This document shows positions 10,112 through 20,600 of a stretch of DNA of 64,000 nucleotides, one piece after another (position 1 is the first letter of the stretch; each line of letters begins with the position of its first letter). The notes under the pieces were generated by a model. That model was not told where the DNA came from and made no database searches. It was given only the letters and a program-made list of their open reading frames with translations. Made by a program: the position numbers and the translations under genes. The DNA comes from Lithobates sylvaticus (Eukaryota > Chordata > Amphibia > Anura > Ranidae): NCBI GenBank assembly GCA_028564925.1, contig CM053028.1:627449380-627513379 (forward strand), in the 5' to 3' direction.

Positions 10112-11925
10112 ACCTCTTTAAAAACAGAATGGTCTGGCATGTTTCCTTTGCTTCCAAAAGAATGGTTTGTCAGTAAGAACAGTCTTTTCTTTGTCTTTCT
10201 AACATATAAAGCCCCAGAATCTTTCCTTGGGTTCCATGAGCGTTGTTTCCATTTTGCATTTCCTCCAAGCGCAGAAATCAAAGGAAAAACATTGGCAGTG
10301 ACTGCCCATCGCACTGCTAATAATCTTCCCTAATAGAAATATCATGTCATTTTTTTTCTTTTCCATCTAGCATTTAGTAAAAAGAGGCATAGTTTACAAA
10401 TGAGACCAAAACACAAAATTGGAAACTCAGCTTTTCCTGAAACAAAAGAAGACTCTAAGCACTCAAAACAACCACTCTGAATGAGCACCCTCCTGCCATC
10501 TTCCCATCTAGAAAGATGACCAAGTCATCAAATGGTGGCAGCACCTGCATAGAGCAGCACTGCCAACAGGATTCCTAATGAGACAAGAACCCTAAAATTC
10601 ATCATCGTGGAACGTGAGTTTGGACACTTTCAAGCACATTTCTCCCTCTGAGTCCTACAGAAATGATCCCTGAAAGTATAATCCTACCTTGACAAAGCAA
10701 AGATTTCAGCAACATCTTAATCACTATTCCTTCAACAAATGGTGAACATGTTTGTCAACCTCCAATGTAAACTACTTGTAGAAATCAAGTAGTAATAATT
10801 AAGATGCCTGTTTGCCAACATCCTACTCTAAAGAAAAATCATTTTGCAATTCTTTTCTCTCAAATCGTAACATTTCTTAATGCCTTATATTGGCTATCTT
10901 GATTCATTTGGATGTCCTTTTGGTAACCCGAACAACGTTTTAAAAGCACCTCGCAGTCTTGATCAGCGCAGTAACAGGCGAGACTACAATGCAGATGGAG
11001 TAATTTTGTTTTCACCTCTTTAAAAACAGAATGGTCTGGCATGTTTCCTTTGCTTCCGAAAGAATGGTTTGTCAGTGAGCACAGTCTTTTCTTTGTCTTT
11101 CTAACATATAAAGCCCCAGAATCTTTCCTTGGGTTCCATGAGCGTTGTTTCCATTTTGCATTTCCTCCAAGCGCAGAAATCAAAGGAAAAACATTGGCAG
11201 TGACTGCCCATCGCACTGCTAATAATCTTCTCTACTAGAAATATCATGTCATTTTTTTTCTTTTCCATCTAGCATTTAGTAAAAAGAGGCATAGTTTACA
11301 AATGAGACCAAAACACAAAATTGGAAACTCAGCTTTTTTTGAAACAAAAGAAGACTCTAAGCACTCAAAACAACCACTCTGAATGAGCTCCCTCCTGCCA
11401 TCTTCCCATCTAGAAAGATGACCAAGTCATCAAATGGTGGCAGCACCTGCATAGAGCAGCACTGCCAACAGGATTCCTAATGAGACAAGAACCCTAAAAT
11501 TCATCATCGTGGAAGGTTAGTTTGGACACTTTCGAGCACATTTCTCCCTTTGAATCCTACAGACATGATCCCTGAAAGTATAGTCCTACCTTGACAAGGC
11601 AAAGATTTCAGCAACATCTTAATCACTATTCCTTCAACAAATGTTGAACATGTTTGTCAACCTCCAATGTAAACTACTTGTAGAAATCAAGTAGTAATAA
11701 TTAAGATGCCTGTTTGCCAACATTCTATTCTAAAGAAAAATCATTTTGCAATTCTTTTCTCTCAAATCGTAACATTTCTTAATGCCTTATATTGGCTATC
11801 TTGATTCATGTGGATGTCCTTTTGGTAACCCGAGCAACGTTTTAAAAGCACCTCACAGTCTTGTTCAGCGCAGTAACAGGCGAGACTACAATGCAGATGG
11901 AGTAATTTTGTTTTCACCTCTTTAA
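10112..11925. repeat. 902-bp satellite, about two monomers
   Basis: The segment resumes at ACCTCTTTAAAAACAG and runs for two periods; GGTCTGGCATG recurs at 10132 and 11034, exactly 902 bp apart. These copies share left-hand diagnostic variants (TTCTTAATGCC, CTATCTTGATTC) that differ from copies right of 23 kb. The segment ends at the TTAA (11922-11925) where the transposon pair inserted. Confidence 0.95.
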
Positions 11926-11973
11926 CCACTTCCCGCCCGGTCAATAGCAAATTGACGTCCGGGAAGTGGTTTC

Positions 11974-12290
11974 GTTATCCTGACTGGGCGTCATATGACG
12001 TCCTTCAGGATAACAGCCGCCGCGCGCCGTGGGGGCGCGCATCGCGGCGATCGGTGGAGCGGTGTGTCAGTCTGACACACCGCTACACTGATCTCGGTAA
12101 AGAGCCTCCGACGGAGGCTCTTTACCACGTGATCAGCCGTGTCCAATCACGGCTGATCACGATGTACACAGGAAGAGCCGTTGATCGGCTTTTCCTCACT
12201 CGCGTCTGATAGACGCGAGTAGAGGAGAGCCGATCGGCGGCTCTCCTGACAGGGGGGGTCTGCGCTGATTGTTTATCAGCGCAGCCCCCC
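11974..12290. repeat. Cassette of consecutive perfect hairpins in element A
   Basis: Six back-to-back inverted repeats lie in about 315 bp: 11974-11983/12005-12014 enclosing the palindrome CGTCATATGACG (11989-12000); 12058-12070/12072-12084 (13 bp, 1-nt loop); 12096-12110/12112-12126 (15 bp, 1-nt loop); 12128-12141/12148-12161 (14 bp); 12198-12207/12211-12220 (10 bp); and 12260-12269/12275-12284 (10 bp, flanked by G7/C7). Arms are perfectly paired and GC-rich. Function is unknown; folding into a chain of stems is the direct prediction. Confidence 0.85.
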
Positions 12291-12520
12291 CTCAGATGCC
12301 CACACTAGACCATCAGGGAAGCCCCCAGGACCACCAGGGAAGCCCCCAATACCACCAGGGAAGCCCCCAGCATGTGGATGGCCAGGTACATCCCCCATGG
12401 CCATCCACATGTTAAAAAAAATGCCAAAAATATGCCAATCAGTGCCCACAGATGGGCACTGATTGGCACATCATATTTAATAAAAAAAAAAGTTTAAAAA
12501 AGGGATGCAAAAAGGGATGC

Positions 12521-12938
12521 CACCCATCAGTGTCATCAGTGCCACTCATCAGCGTCCATCAGTGCCACCTATCAGTGCCCATCCGTGCCCACCCATGCCC
12601 ACCTATCAGTGCCCATCCATGCCACCTATCAGTGCCACATATATGTGTGCATGAGTGCCCGTCAGTGCCGCCTATGAGTGCCCGTCAGTGCCGCCTATGA
12701 GTGCCCGTCAGTGCCGCCTATGAGTGCCCGTCAGTGCCGCCTGAGTGCCCATCAGTGCCACCTAAGTGCCCATCAGTGCCGCATACCAGTGCCACCTATC
12801 AATGCCCATCAGTGCCGCCTATCAGTGCCCATCATCAGTGCCACCTCATCGGTGCCCCCTAATTGGTGCCACCTCATCGGTGCCCATCAGTGCCGCCTTA
12901 TCAGTGCCCATTAGTGCCGCCTTATCAGTGCCCGTCAT
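12521..12938. repeat. Minisatellite of about 20-bp CAGTGCC(C/G) units in element A
   Basis: About 20 imperfect copies of a CCCATCAGTGCCACCTAT-like unit run in tandem, with a homogeneous sub-block (CCGCCTATGAGTGCCCGT repeated) at 12665-12735. Open frames across it encode only the repeat (Ser-Val-Pro-Pro or Cys-His runs) and are not genes. Confidence 0.85.
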
Positions 12939-13225
12939 TGAAGAAGAAAACGCACTTATTTACAAAAAAAATTAACAGTGACAAAGAAAAACCTTGTTTT
13001 TTTGCAAAATTTTCGGTCTTTTTTTGTTTGTTGCGCAAAAAATAAAAATCGCAGAGGTGATCAAATACCACCAAAAGAAAGCTCTATTTGTTGGAACAAA
13101 ATGATAAAAAATTTGTTTGGGTACAGAGTAGCATGACCGCGCAATTGTCATTCAAATTGCAACATTGCTGAAAGCTGAAAATTGGCTTGGGCGGGAAGGT
13201 GTCTAAGTGTCTGGTATTGAAGTGG

Positions 13226-13229
13226 TTAA
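13226..13229. other. Single TTAA shared by two abutting transposons
   Basis: The sequence reads GAAGTGG-TTAA-CCACCTGAG: element A ends and element B begins on either side of one TTAA. With TTAA at 11922-11925 and 14390-14393, the whole insertion including one duplicated TTAA is 2468 bp. That is exactly the excess over 902 between the flanking satellite landmarks at 11041 and 14411. Confidence 0.9.
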
Positions 13230-14389
13230 CCACCTGAGATCCAGGCCAATTCTGACATTTCTCTCCTACATGTAAAATTCCAAATTGTTTTGCTAGAAAA
13301 TTACATAGAACCCCCAAACATTATATATGTTTTTTTAGCAAAGACCCTAAAGAATACAATGGCGGTCGTTGCAACTTTTTATCTTGCACGGTATTTGCGC
13401 AGCAATTTTTCGAACGCGTTTTTTTCAGAAAAAAAACTGTTTCCTGCTTTAAAAAAAAACAAAACAGTAAAGTTAGCCCAATTTTTTTGCATAATGTGAA
13501 AGATGAAGATACGCCGAGTAAATAGATACCCAACATGTCACGCTTCAAAATTGAATGCGCTTGTGGAATGGCGCCAAACTTTGGTATTTAAAAATCCCCA
13601 TAGTCGACGCTTTAACATTTTTTACTGGTTACATATTTTGAGTTACAGAGGAGGTCTAAGGCTAGAATTATTGCTCTCGCTCTAACGTTCGCGGCGATAC
13701 CTCACATGTGTGGTTTGAACACCGTTTTCATATGTGGGCGGGACTTACGTATGCGTTCGCTTCTGCGTACGAGCTCGCGGGGACAGGGCGCTTTAAAATT
13801 TTTTTTTTTTTTTATTGTTCATTTTACTTTATTTTTTTAGTTCAACAACTTTAAAAAAAAAAAAAATTTGATTACTTTTATTCCTATTACAAGGAATGTA
13901 AACATCCCTTGTAATAGGAATATTACATGATCGGACCTATTTACCGTGAGATATGGGGTCAATAAGACCCCACATCTCACCTCTAGGCTGGGAAGCCTAA
14001 AATAAAAAAAAAAAAAAAAAACGATCACCGCTTCCCAGCGGAGGCGGCGCAGTTTTTTGAATGCAGAGGCCGGGCGTGACGTCATAACATCGCGCCCGGC
14101 CTCCGAACGATCATAGAGACTCTATGATCATCATCCGGTGCCGGCGGATCCCGAGTCCGACTCACCGACGGAAGCGGTGAGTCGGTAGAAGCACCGGAGG
14201 GCGGCGTCCCCTCCCGCCGCCCGTAAGAACGATCAAGCGGCGGAACAGCCGCTATGATCGTTCTTATGGTGCAGGGAATCGCCGGCTGAAACCGGCAATA
14301 TCTGAATGATGTCTGTAGCTACAGGCATCATTCAGATATACCCCTGAGACCAAAAAGACGTCATATGACGTACTCTGGGTCTCAGGTGG
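13230..14389. mobile_element. TTAA-flanked non-autonomous transposon B (piggyBac-type)
   Basis: The element is 1160 bp with a longer terminal inverted repeat than A: CCACCTGAGATCCAG at the left matches the reverse complement of the right end (CTGGGTCTCAGGTGG) with one mismatch. No transposase is present. The left half is AT-rich with a long T run (13800-13813). The right half is a hairpin chain: 13881-13894/13907-13920, 13946-13960/13966-13980, 14109-14118/14120-14129, then further stems through 14220-14265 and 14297-14339. The palindrome CGTCATATGACG recurs at 14359-14370, 20 bp from the right end. The element resembles a repeat I recall as very common in ranid frogs, though I cannot verify this here. 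Confidence 0.75.
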
Positions 14390-15692
14390 TTAAAAACAGA
14401 ATGGTCTGGCATGTTTCCTTTGCTTCCGAAAGAATGGTTTGTCAGTGAGAACAGTCTTTTCTTTGTCTTTCTAACAAATAAAGCCCCAGAATCTTTCCTT
14501 GGGTTCCATGAGCGTTATTTCCATTTTGCATTTCCTCCAAGCGCAGAAATCAAAGGAAAAACATTGGCAGTGACTGCCCATCGCACTGCTAATAATCTTC
14601 CTTAATAGAAATATCATGTCATTTTTTTTCTTTTCCATCTAGCATTTAGTAAAAAGAGGCATAGTTTACAAATGTGACCAAAACACAAAATTGGAAACTC
14701 AGCTTTTTTTGAAACAAAAGAAGACTCTAAGCACTCAAAACAACCACTCTGAATGAGCTCCCTCCTTCCATCTTCCCATCTAGAAAGATGACCATGTCAT
14801 CAAATGGTGGCAGCACCTGCATAGAGCAGCACTGCCAGCAAAATTCATCTACGTGGAAGGTGAGTTTGGACACTTTCGAGCACATTTCTCCCTTGGAATC
14901 CTACAAAAATAATCCCTGAAAGTATAGTCCTACCTTGACAAGGCAAAGATTTCAGCAACATCTTAATCACTATTCCTTCAACAAATGGTGAACATGTTTG
15001 TCAACCTCCAATGTAAACTACTTGTAGAAATCAAGTAGTAATAATTAAGATGCCTGTTTGCCAACATTCTATTCTAAAGAAAAATCATTTTGCAATTCTT
15101 TTCTCTCAAATCGTAACATTTCTTAATGCCTTATATTGGCTATCTTGATTCATTTGGATGTCCTTTTGGTAACCCGAGCAACGTTTTAAAAGCACCTCAC
15201 AGTCTTGTTCAGCGCAGTAACAGGCGAGACTACAATGCAGATGGAGTAATTTTGTTTTCACCTCTTTAAAAACAGAATGGTCTGGCATGTTTCCTTTGCT
15301 TCCGAAAGAATGGTTTGTCAGTGAGAACAGTCTTTTCTTTGTCTTTCTAACATATAAAGCCCCAGAATCTTTCCTTGGGTTCCATGAGCGTTATTTCCAT
15401 TTTGCATTTCCTCCAAGCGCAGAAATCAAAGGAAAAACATTGGCAGTGACTGCCCATCGCACTGCTAATAATCTTCCTTAATAGAAATATCATGTCATTT
15501 TTTTTCTTTTCCATCTAGCATTTAATAAAAAGAGGCATAGTTTACAAATGAGACCAAAACACAAAATTGGAAACTCAGCTTTTTTTGAAACAAAAGAAGA
15601 CTCTAAGCACTCAAAACAACCACTCTGAATGAGCTCCCTCCTGCCATCTTCCCATCTAGAAAGATGACCAAGTCATCAAATGGTGGCAGCAC
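14390..15692. repeat. 902-bp satellite between the TTAA elements and the second L1
   Basis: The segment restarts at TTAAAAACAGAATGG and continues about 1.4 monomers. The monomer here lacks about 26 bp (at about 14838: CTGCCAGCAAAATTC in place of the longer consensus), giving a local period of 876. The same deletion recurs in the next monomer at 21811, beyond the L1. The segment ends in the L1 target-site duplication. Confidence 0.95.
15678..15692. repeat. Left target-site duplication of the plus-strand L1
   Basis: The 15-bp satellite sequence AAATGGTGGCAGCAC is repeated exactly at 21781-21795 after the poly(A) tail. The first three A may be shared with the tail, so the duplication is 12-15 bp. 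Confidence 0.92.
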
Positions 15693-15839
15693 GAGGCGCA
15701 TGCACGGCTTCCTGACATGGCGGACGTCTGCTGAGTGAGCTCCGGGACCCGTCCGCTCTCCGAGACCCCCGCACCGCTCAATTCGCTTCACAAGCTCCGG
15801 GGGTAAGACACCCACAACACCCTGATACCCCAGCGCCAC
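15693..15839 (+). promoter_or_regulatory. L1 5' UTR with YY1-like motif
   Basis: A GC-rich leader of about 147 nt starts exactly after the target-site duplication. It contains GACATGGCGGACG about 20-30 nt from the 5' end, close to the ATGGCGG core that YY1 binds near the start of mammalian L1 promoters. That role is by analogy only. Confidence 0.5.
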
Positions 15840-16943
15840 ATGGGAAAGGTTGGCCAGCAGCAACATTCATATAATCCCCTGTTTGGTCCGCGGGCGGGAT
15901 CAAGCATGGATCGATACATCACTAGGCCGCAATCCGCGGCCTCGAGTACCGCCGCCGATCCGTTCGCCTCGATGGACTCTCTTATGGGGACAGAGGAACA
16001 TAGTAGCACCCCTGATCCTACCCTGGATCATCCCCTGCCCGCTACACAAGGGTTGTTAACCCCAGACATCCTGGATGCCAAACTTGACGCTAAGCTGCAA
16101 ATTTTGCTCCAGCAGATTACCAGGAACATTGTGGCAGAGGTGAGCAAGATTTCTACAGAACTGAGGGGGGAAATTGATCAGATTGGTGAGCGCACTGATG
16201 CTTTAGAGTATAAGTTTGACGATCTGGTGAACTATGTGCAAACGATAGAAGAAGAGAACCACCATCTCAAACAATCCATGACCCAATTGCAACTACAACA
16301 AGAAGACCTTGAGAACCGCGAAAGACGCCAGAACCTTAGGTTCCGTGGTATCCCTGAAACGGTTGGTGACTCCTCATTACGTTCCTATCTCCTGGGTCTC
16401 TTTAATACCCTTGCTCCAGCAGTTGTGGATGTGGACTGGCGCCTTGATAGGGCACACCGCTCCCTGGGCCCAAAACCTCCGGCTGGAGCTAGGCCCAGGG
16501 ATGTCATCGTACGTTTCCATTACTACGACAGCAAGGAGGCCCTGAGTTTGGCTGCACGTAACAAATCGCAAATATCCTACAAGGGGGCCAAGCTGCAGAT
16601 TTTCAGTGACCTCTCGCCTATAACCCTAACCAAGAGAAGAAATCTGCGCCCCATCACAGCCCATCTCCAACAACACCGGGTACCATACTACTGGGGTTTC
16701 CCCTTCCGCCTTGTTGTCTCCAAGGATGGTATCCAGCACAGCATGCGAGATCTCCAAGAAGGTGATGCTTTCATCAAAAGTCTTGCACTCCCTCCACTAC
16801 CTGATGAGGAACCCCAACCTACTCAAGTACCAACTCGCCCTTTCCCTACCACGCCAAGTCGCACCTGGACCCCGGTCCGAAATCAACCCAAGAAGCACCT
16901 TTCTACTCCTCAGCGCCCTCGGTCCTCCAAGCAACCTCCTTGA
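15840..16943 (+). CDS. L1 ORF1 RNA-binding protein, intact
   Basis: The frame has 367 residues; translation may instead begin at Met 23 (15906, MDRYITRPQ), because the first 22 residues overlap the short leader. A Ser/Thr/Pro-rich head (23-75) is followed by a coiled coil (about 76-160, including ISTELRGEIDQIGERTDALE and EENHHLKQSMTQLQLQQEDL). Then come the RRM-like domain starting RRQNLRFRGIPE (162-173) with RPRDVIVRF (218-226), the C-terminal domain (ISYKGAKLQIFSDLSPITL) and a Pro/Lys/Arg-rich tail (310-367) absent from the other L1 here. In the family it packages L1 RNA as a trimer. The frame is unbroken. ORF2 follows after a 714-nt gap. Confidence 0.92.
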   Translation: MGKVGQQQHSYNPLFGPRAGSSMDRYITRPQSAASSTAADPFASMDSLMGTEEHSSTPDPTLDHPLPATQGLLTPDILDAKLDAKLQILLQQITRNIVAEVSKISTELRGEIDQIGERTDALEYKFDDLVNYVQTIEEENHHLKQSMTQLQLQQEDLENRERRQNLRFRGIPETVGDSSLRSYLLGLFNTLAPAVVDVDWRLDRAHRSLGPKPPAGARPRDVIVRFHYYDSKEALSLAARNKSQISYKGAKLQIFSDLSPITLTKRRNLRPITAHLQQHRVPYYWGFPFRLVVSKDGIQHSMRDLQEGDAFIKSLALPPLPDEEPQPTQVPTRPFPTTPSRTWTPVRNQPKKHLSTPQRPRSSKQPP

Positions 16944-17657
16944 TGACACGCATCTTGTAAGATGTCCAGCTTCTCCCTTACCTACTAAAAGTCCATGATG
17001 AACACTTATATTGTGTCCTGGACTTCAGGTTTGTTTACATGTCTCACCATGAGGCAATGGATTTTATTTTTGCTTCATTCCGCATGCCTCTCAGCAGGTG
17101 AGACATTTGTTTTTCGCACTCCCATGTGGTGAAACATGTTTTGTGCCTTGATATTTTGCACCGTTTTCATTTTAGATGTTTGCACTTTTTCTTTTATGCC
17201 TTTTTTTCTGCCATAAGGAGAGCGGTCGGTTTTCCTGCTCTCTCTCCAGTACCCCTAGTTAGTGGTCGTCATGCGTCCCCTCCTGGCCCGTGACGGTGTC
17301 TCGGGCCTCCTGAGACATGAATTTGTCCCAGGCTTTATGCTAATGTTTTTTTCTTTTTTGTTCTTGTTTTTCATTTATTTTTCCGTTCTTACTGAAACCA
17401 CAAGCAAGTGGTTGAAATGTTCTATTTTATGGGTTACAAGTCAACACAGCCCTCCGAGGTCTACTCACCCCCCCCCCCCCCCTTTATCACAGGTCTGTGT
17501 CAGCTTACGAGGAAAACTATTTCCTGATCATGTTTTTTGGTTTTAACTACCTCTGGTATTTCTATGTTTGTTCTTTGCAACTTACTCATAGAGTCGGAAA
17601 CAATGTATGTAATTTTATAGGTCTTAAACAACTTGTGCCTCATTACCCGCAATATCC
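16944..17657 (+). other. L1 inter-ORF region
   Basis: No coding sequence is supported. The region is T-rich, with a 15-base C run at 17468-17482 inside a pyrimidine tract. It is unusually long for an L1 spacer; how ORF2 is reached by ribosomes cannot be judged from the sequence. Confidence 0.7.
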
Positions 17658-20600
17658 ATGGCTTTAAAACTCTTATCATATAATGTTAAGGGTCTGAATT
17701 CCATTCGGAAACGTTGGATCGCCCTTAAGGAATTCAGATCCTCAGGGGCGGATGTAGTCATGGTCCAGGAGACCCACTTCCGCACCGGTGGATCGTTTAA
17801 ATTTGCATCTAAACTTTATCCTACATCCTATCTTGCATCGGACCCTTCAGGCAAGGCAGGAGTGGCTATTTTAATCAAGAAATCTTGCCCAATAAGGGTC
17901 AAAAGTTCATTTACAGATCCACACGGTAGATACATTATCCTGGACTGCGACTACATGTCCTCTTCCTTTACTCTGGTCAATGTCTACGCCCCCAACAGTG
18001 GACAGATAGCCTTTCTGAACGAAGTCCTCGATTCCCCTCAATACCACCCTCAGCCCTTCACTATAGTGGGCGGTGATTTTAACTTGGTCATGTCCCCTAC
18101 AAGAGACAGACAAAGTGTCCCAGGTGCCAATCTCTCCCAGAAAACTGCCTCCCAAGCCAACGCATTCCGCAAATGCACTAGATCGCATAAATTATTTGAC
18201 TCTTGGAGGATCAAACACCCAACGACCAAACAATTTACCTTCTATTCTACGGCCCATAAAATGTACTCTAGATTAGATCATTTTCTCATTTCAGCTCCTC
18301 TCATTCCCTACACTGTCAATTCTGATATAGCCCCCATCACATGGTCTGATCATGCACCTATATCCCTAGATGTTTTACTATCCCAACCCCATCCTAGGAC
18401 ATGTCATTGGCGTTTCAATGATCATCTCCTCCGATCGGAACCCACGCGTAACTCTTTGGCTTCCAGCCTCAAGGATTATTTTTTGCTAAACGAGGGCTCT
18501 GTCTCAGAACCCTCGACACTGTGGGAAGCCCATAAGGCTGTCTTTCGTGGGGTATGTATTGCAGAAGGTTCTCGATTAAAAAAAGACAGATCTCGGCTCC
18601 TGCAGACGCTGACATATGACTTGGTGTCTGCGGAGAAACAGTTGTTGAGAAATCCCACGGTGTCGAGGCTTCGCACAGTAGTACTACTGAGGGAAAAAAT
18701 TAAAACTATACATTTTAACAAAACAGCGAAAGCCCTACTATGGTCTAAACAGAAATTCTATGAATTCTCGAATAAGCCCCATAGAATGTTGGTGAATAAA
18801 CTCCGCCCTAGGCCCTCTAACTCCTTCCCTGACTTCCTTGTTAAAACAGACGGCACAAAAACCTACTGTCCCCGTGAAATGTCTAAAACTTTTGGCGAGT
18901 TTTACAAGAAACTCTATAATTGCCTGTCACCCGAAAATCACTTCAATTTTTCACAAGATAACTTTGAAACTTTTTTTGCTGATCTTAGGCTCCCGACTCT
19001 CTCCTCTACAGACCTCATTGACCTCAATGCCCCTATCTCTACTGAGGAACTCTACAACATCATTAAAGGCCTCCCTTTACATAAATCCCCCGGCCCTGAT
19101 GGCCTCCCTTACTCCTATTACAAAACCTTTATAGACATACTGTCCCCTCATCTTCTATCCCTTTATAGCTCCCTCCTTAAAGGCCAACCCCCACACTCGC
19201 AGTTCACACATTCCTACATATCTGTGATCCCCAAACCTGGGAAAGACCCCTCCCTTCCAGACAATTATAGGCCCATTGCTCTGTTAAATTCAGACTACAA
19301 AATATTTACTAAAATTCTAGCATCCAGACTGTCCAAATTTATTCCCAAGCTCGTTAACAGAGACCAGGTGGGGTTTGTCCCATCCAGACATGCAGGGGAC
19401 AATACCCGACGCACCATAGATCTTATTGACCTATTAGACAGAAACTCTCTCCCAGCCCTGGTTTTAAGTCTTGACGCACAGAAAGCCTTTGATAGGTTGA
19501 GTTGGCCATATATGTTCGCTACCCTCGGGAGATTTGGCCTCAGGGGCCCCTTTATTAGTGCGCTAAAAGCTCTGTACTCACAAGTATCTGCACAGGTTCA
19601 AATGTCCTCCTTTCTGTCGCCTTGCTTCCCCATGCATAATGGCACGAGGCAGGGATGTCCCCTCTCCCCATTACTGTTTATACTATGCCTGGAACCCCTG
19701 GCCGAATATATCCGCCTACAACCCAGTGTTCATGGAGTGGTAATGCGACAGAGGGAATACAAACTATCTTTATTTGCAGACGACATTTTGCTCACCGTTA
19801 CGCAACCTTTAATTTCCTTACCCTCCTTACACAGCCTTCTCTCTTCCTTTGGTGCTATTTCAGGCTATAAGGTCAACACTTCAAAAACAGAAGCCCTCCC
19901 TATACATATCCCTCCACCCCTCCTCTCCCAACTGCAGTCCTCCTTTCCCTATAGATGGTGCTCTACATCCCTCAAATACTTAGGGATACGTCTTACATCA
20001 ACGTATTCCACACTATACTCTGAAAATTCCCCCCCCCCTGATTACAGACATCAATAAATCACTACAGACGTGGTCCAAATATCCTATCTCCCTCCTGGGC
20101 AGGGTAAACGTTCTCAAAATGGCTATTCTGCCTAGACTGCTCTATCATTTTGAAACCCTCCCTGTAGCCATTCCCCTCTCACAGCTCAAAGCTGTGCAGA
20201 GGGCCTTCTTAAAGTTCATTTGGAACAATAAGGCCCACCGTATAGCAGCCTCGGTAGTATTCTCTCGCAAAACTCGTGGGGGGCTGGGTGCGCCGGATGT
20301 CATAAAATACTATTACGCCACTCACCTTAGGACCGTTGTTTCCTGGTCCAGTCTACAGGCTCCTAATCACTGGTCAGATATAGAGAAAGGTGTCTTATAC
20401 CCGGTTCATCCATGTTCCCTAATCTGGTCAGACTTGCCACAAACTAACTCTATCTTTAAACGCCAATGTACTGCTCCTATGAATTTCTCTCTGTCTATAT
20501 GGCAGAACTGTTGCAAGTCCTACTCCCTCTCATCCCCATGCCCCCCCCTTTTGAACATTTTATTTAATCCATCCATTCCAGACAGCTTATCTCTGGGACA

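Larger units (their letters stand above)
11926..13225. mobile_element. TTAA-flanked non-autonomous transposon A (piggyBac-type)
   Basis: The element is 1300 bp, beginning CCACTTCCCG and ending GAAGTGG, with a 7-bp terminal inverted repeat (CCACTTC) and TTAA on both sides (11922-11925 and 13226-13229). It has no transposase. Its left end is itself a hairpin: CCACTTCCCG at 11926 pairs with CGGGAAGTGG ending near 11969. Next come a run of perfect hairpins (11974-12290), three copies of a 21-22-bp ACCACCAGGGAAGCCCCC-type unit (12309-12370), two more hairpins (12371-12411 and 12433-12468), a roughly 20-bp minisatellite and an AT-rich right part. The piggyBac assignment rests on the TTAA target and end position. 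The resemblance to common ranid repeats is from memory. Confidence 0.75.

Noticed and set aside
9572-10333. 253-codon plus-strand frame across the L1/satellite junction
   Set aside because: It runs antisense to the L1 5' UTR and continues into satellite sequence. It is a product of CpG-rich composition with no homologous domain.
12452-12975. Open frames rich in Ser-Val-Pro and Cys-His in element A
   Set aside because: They are translations of the roughly 20-bp minisatellite in several frames; none has a unique N- or C-terminal domain.
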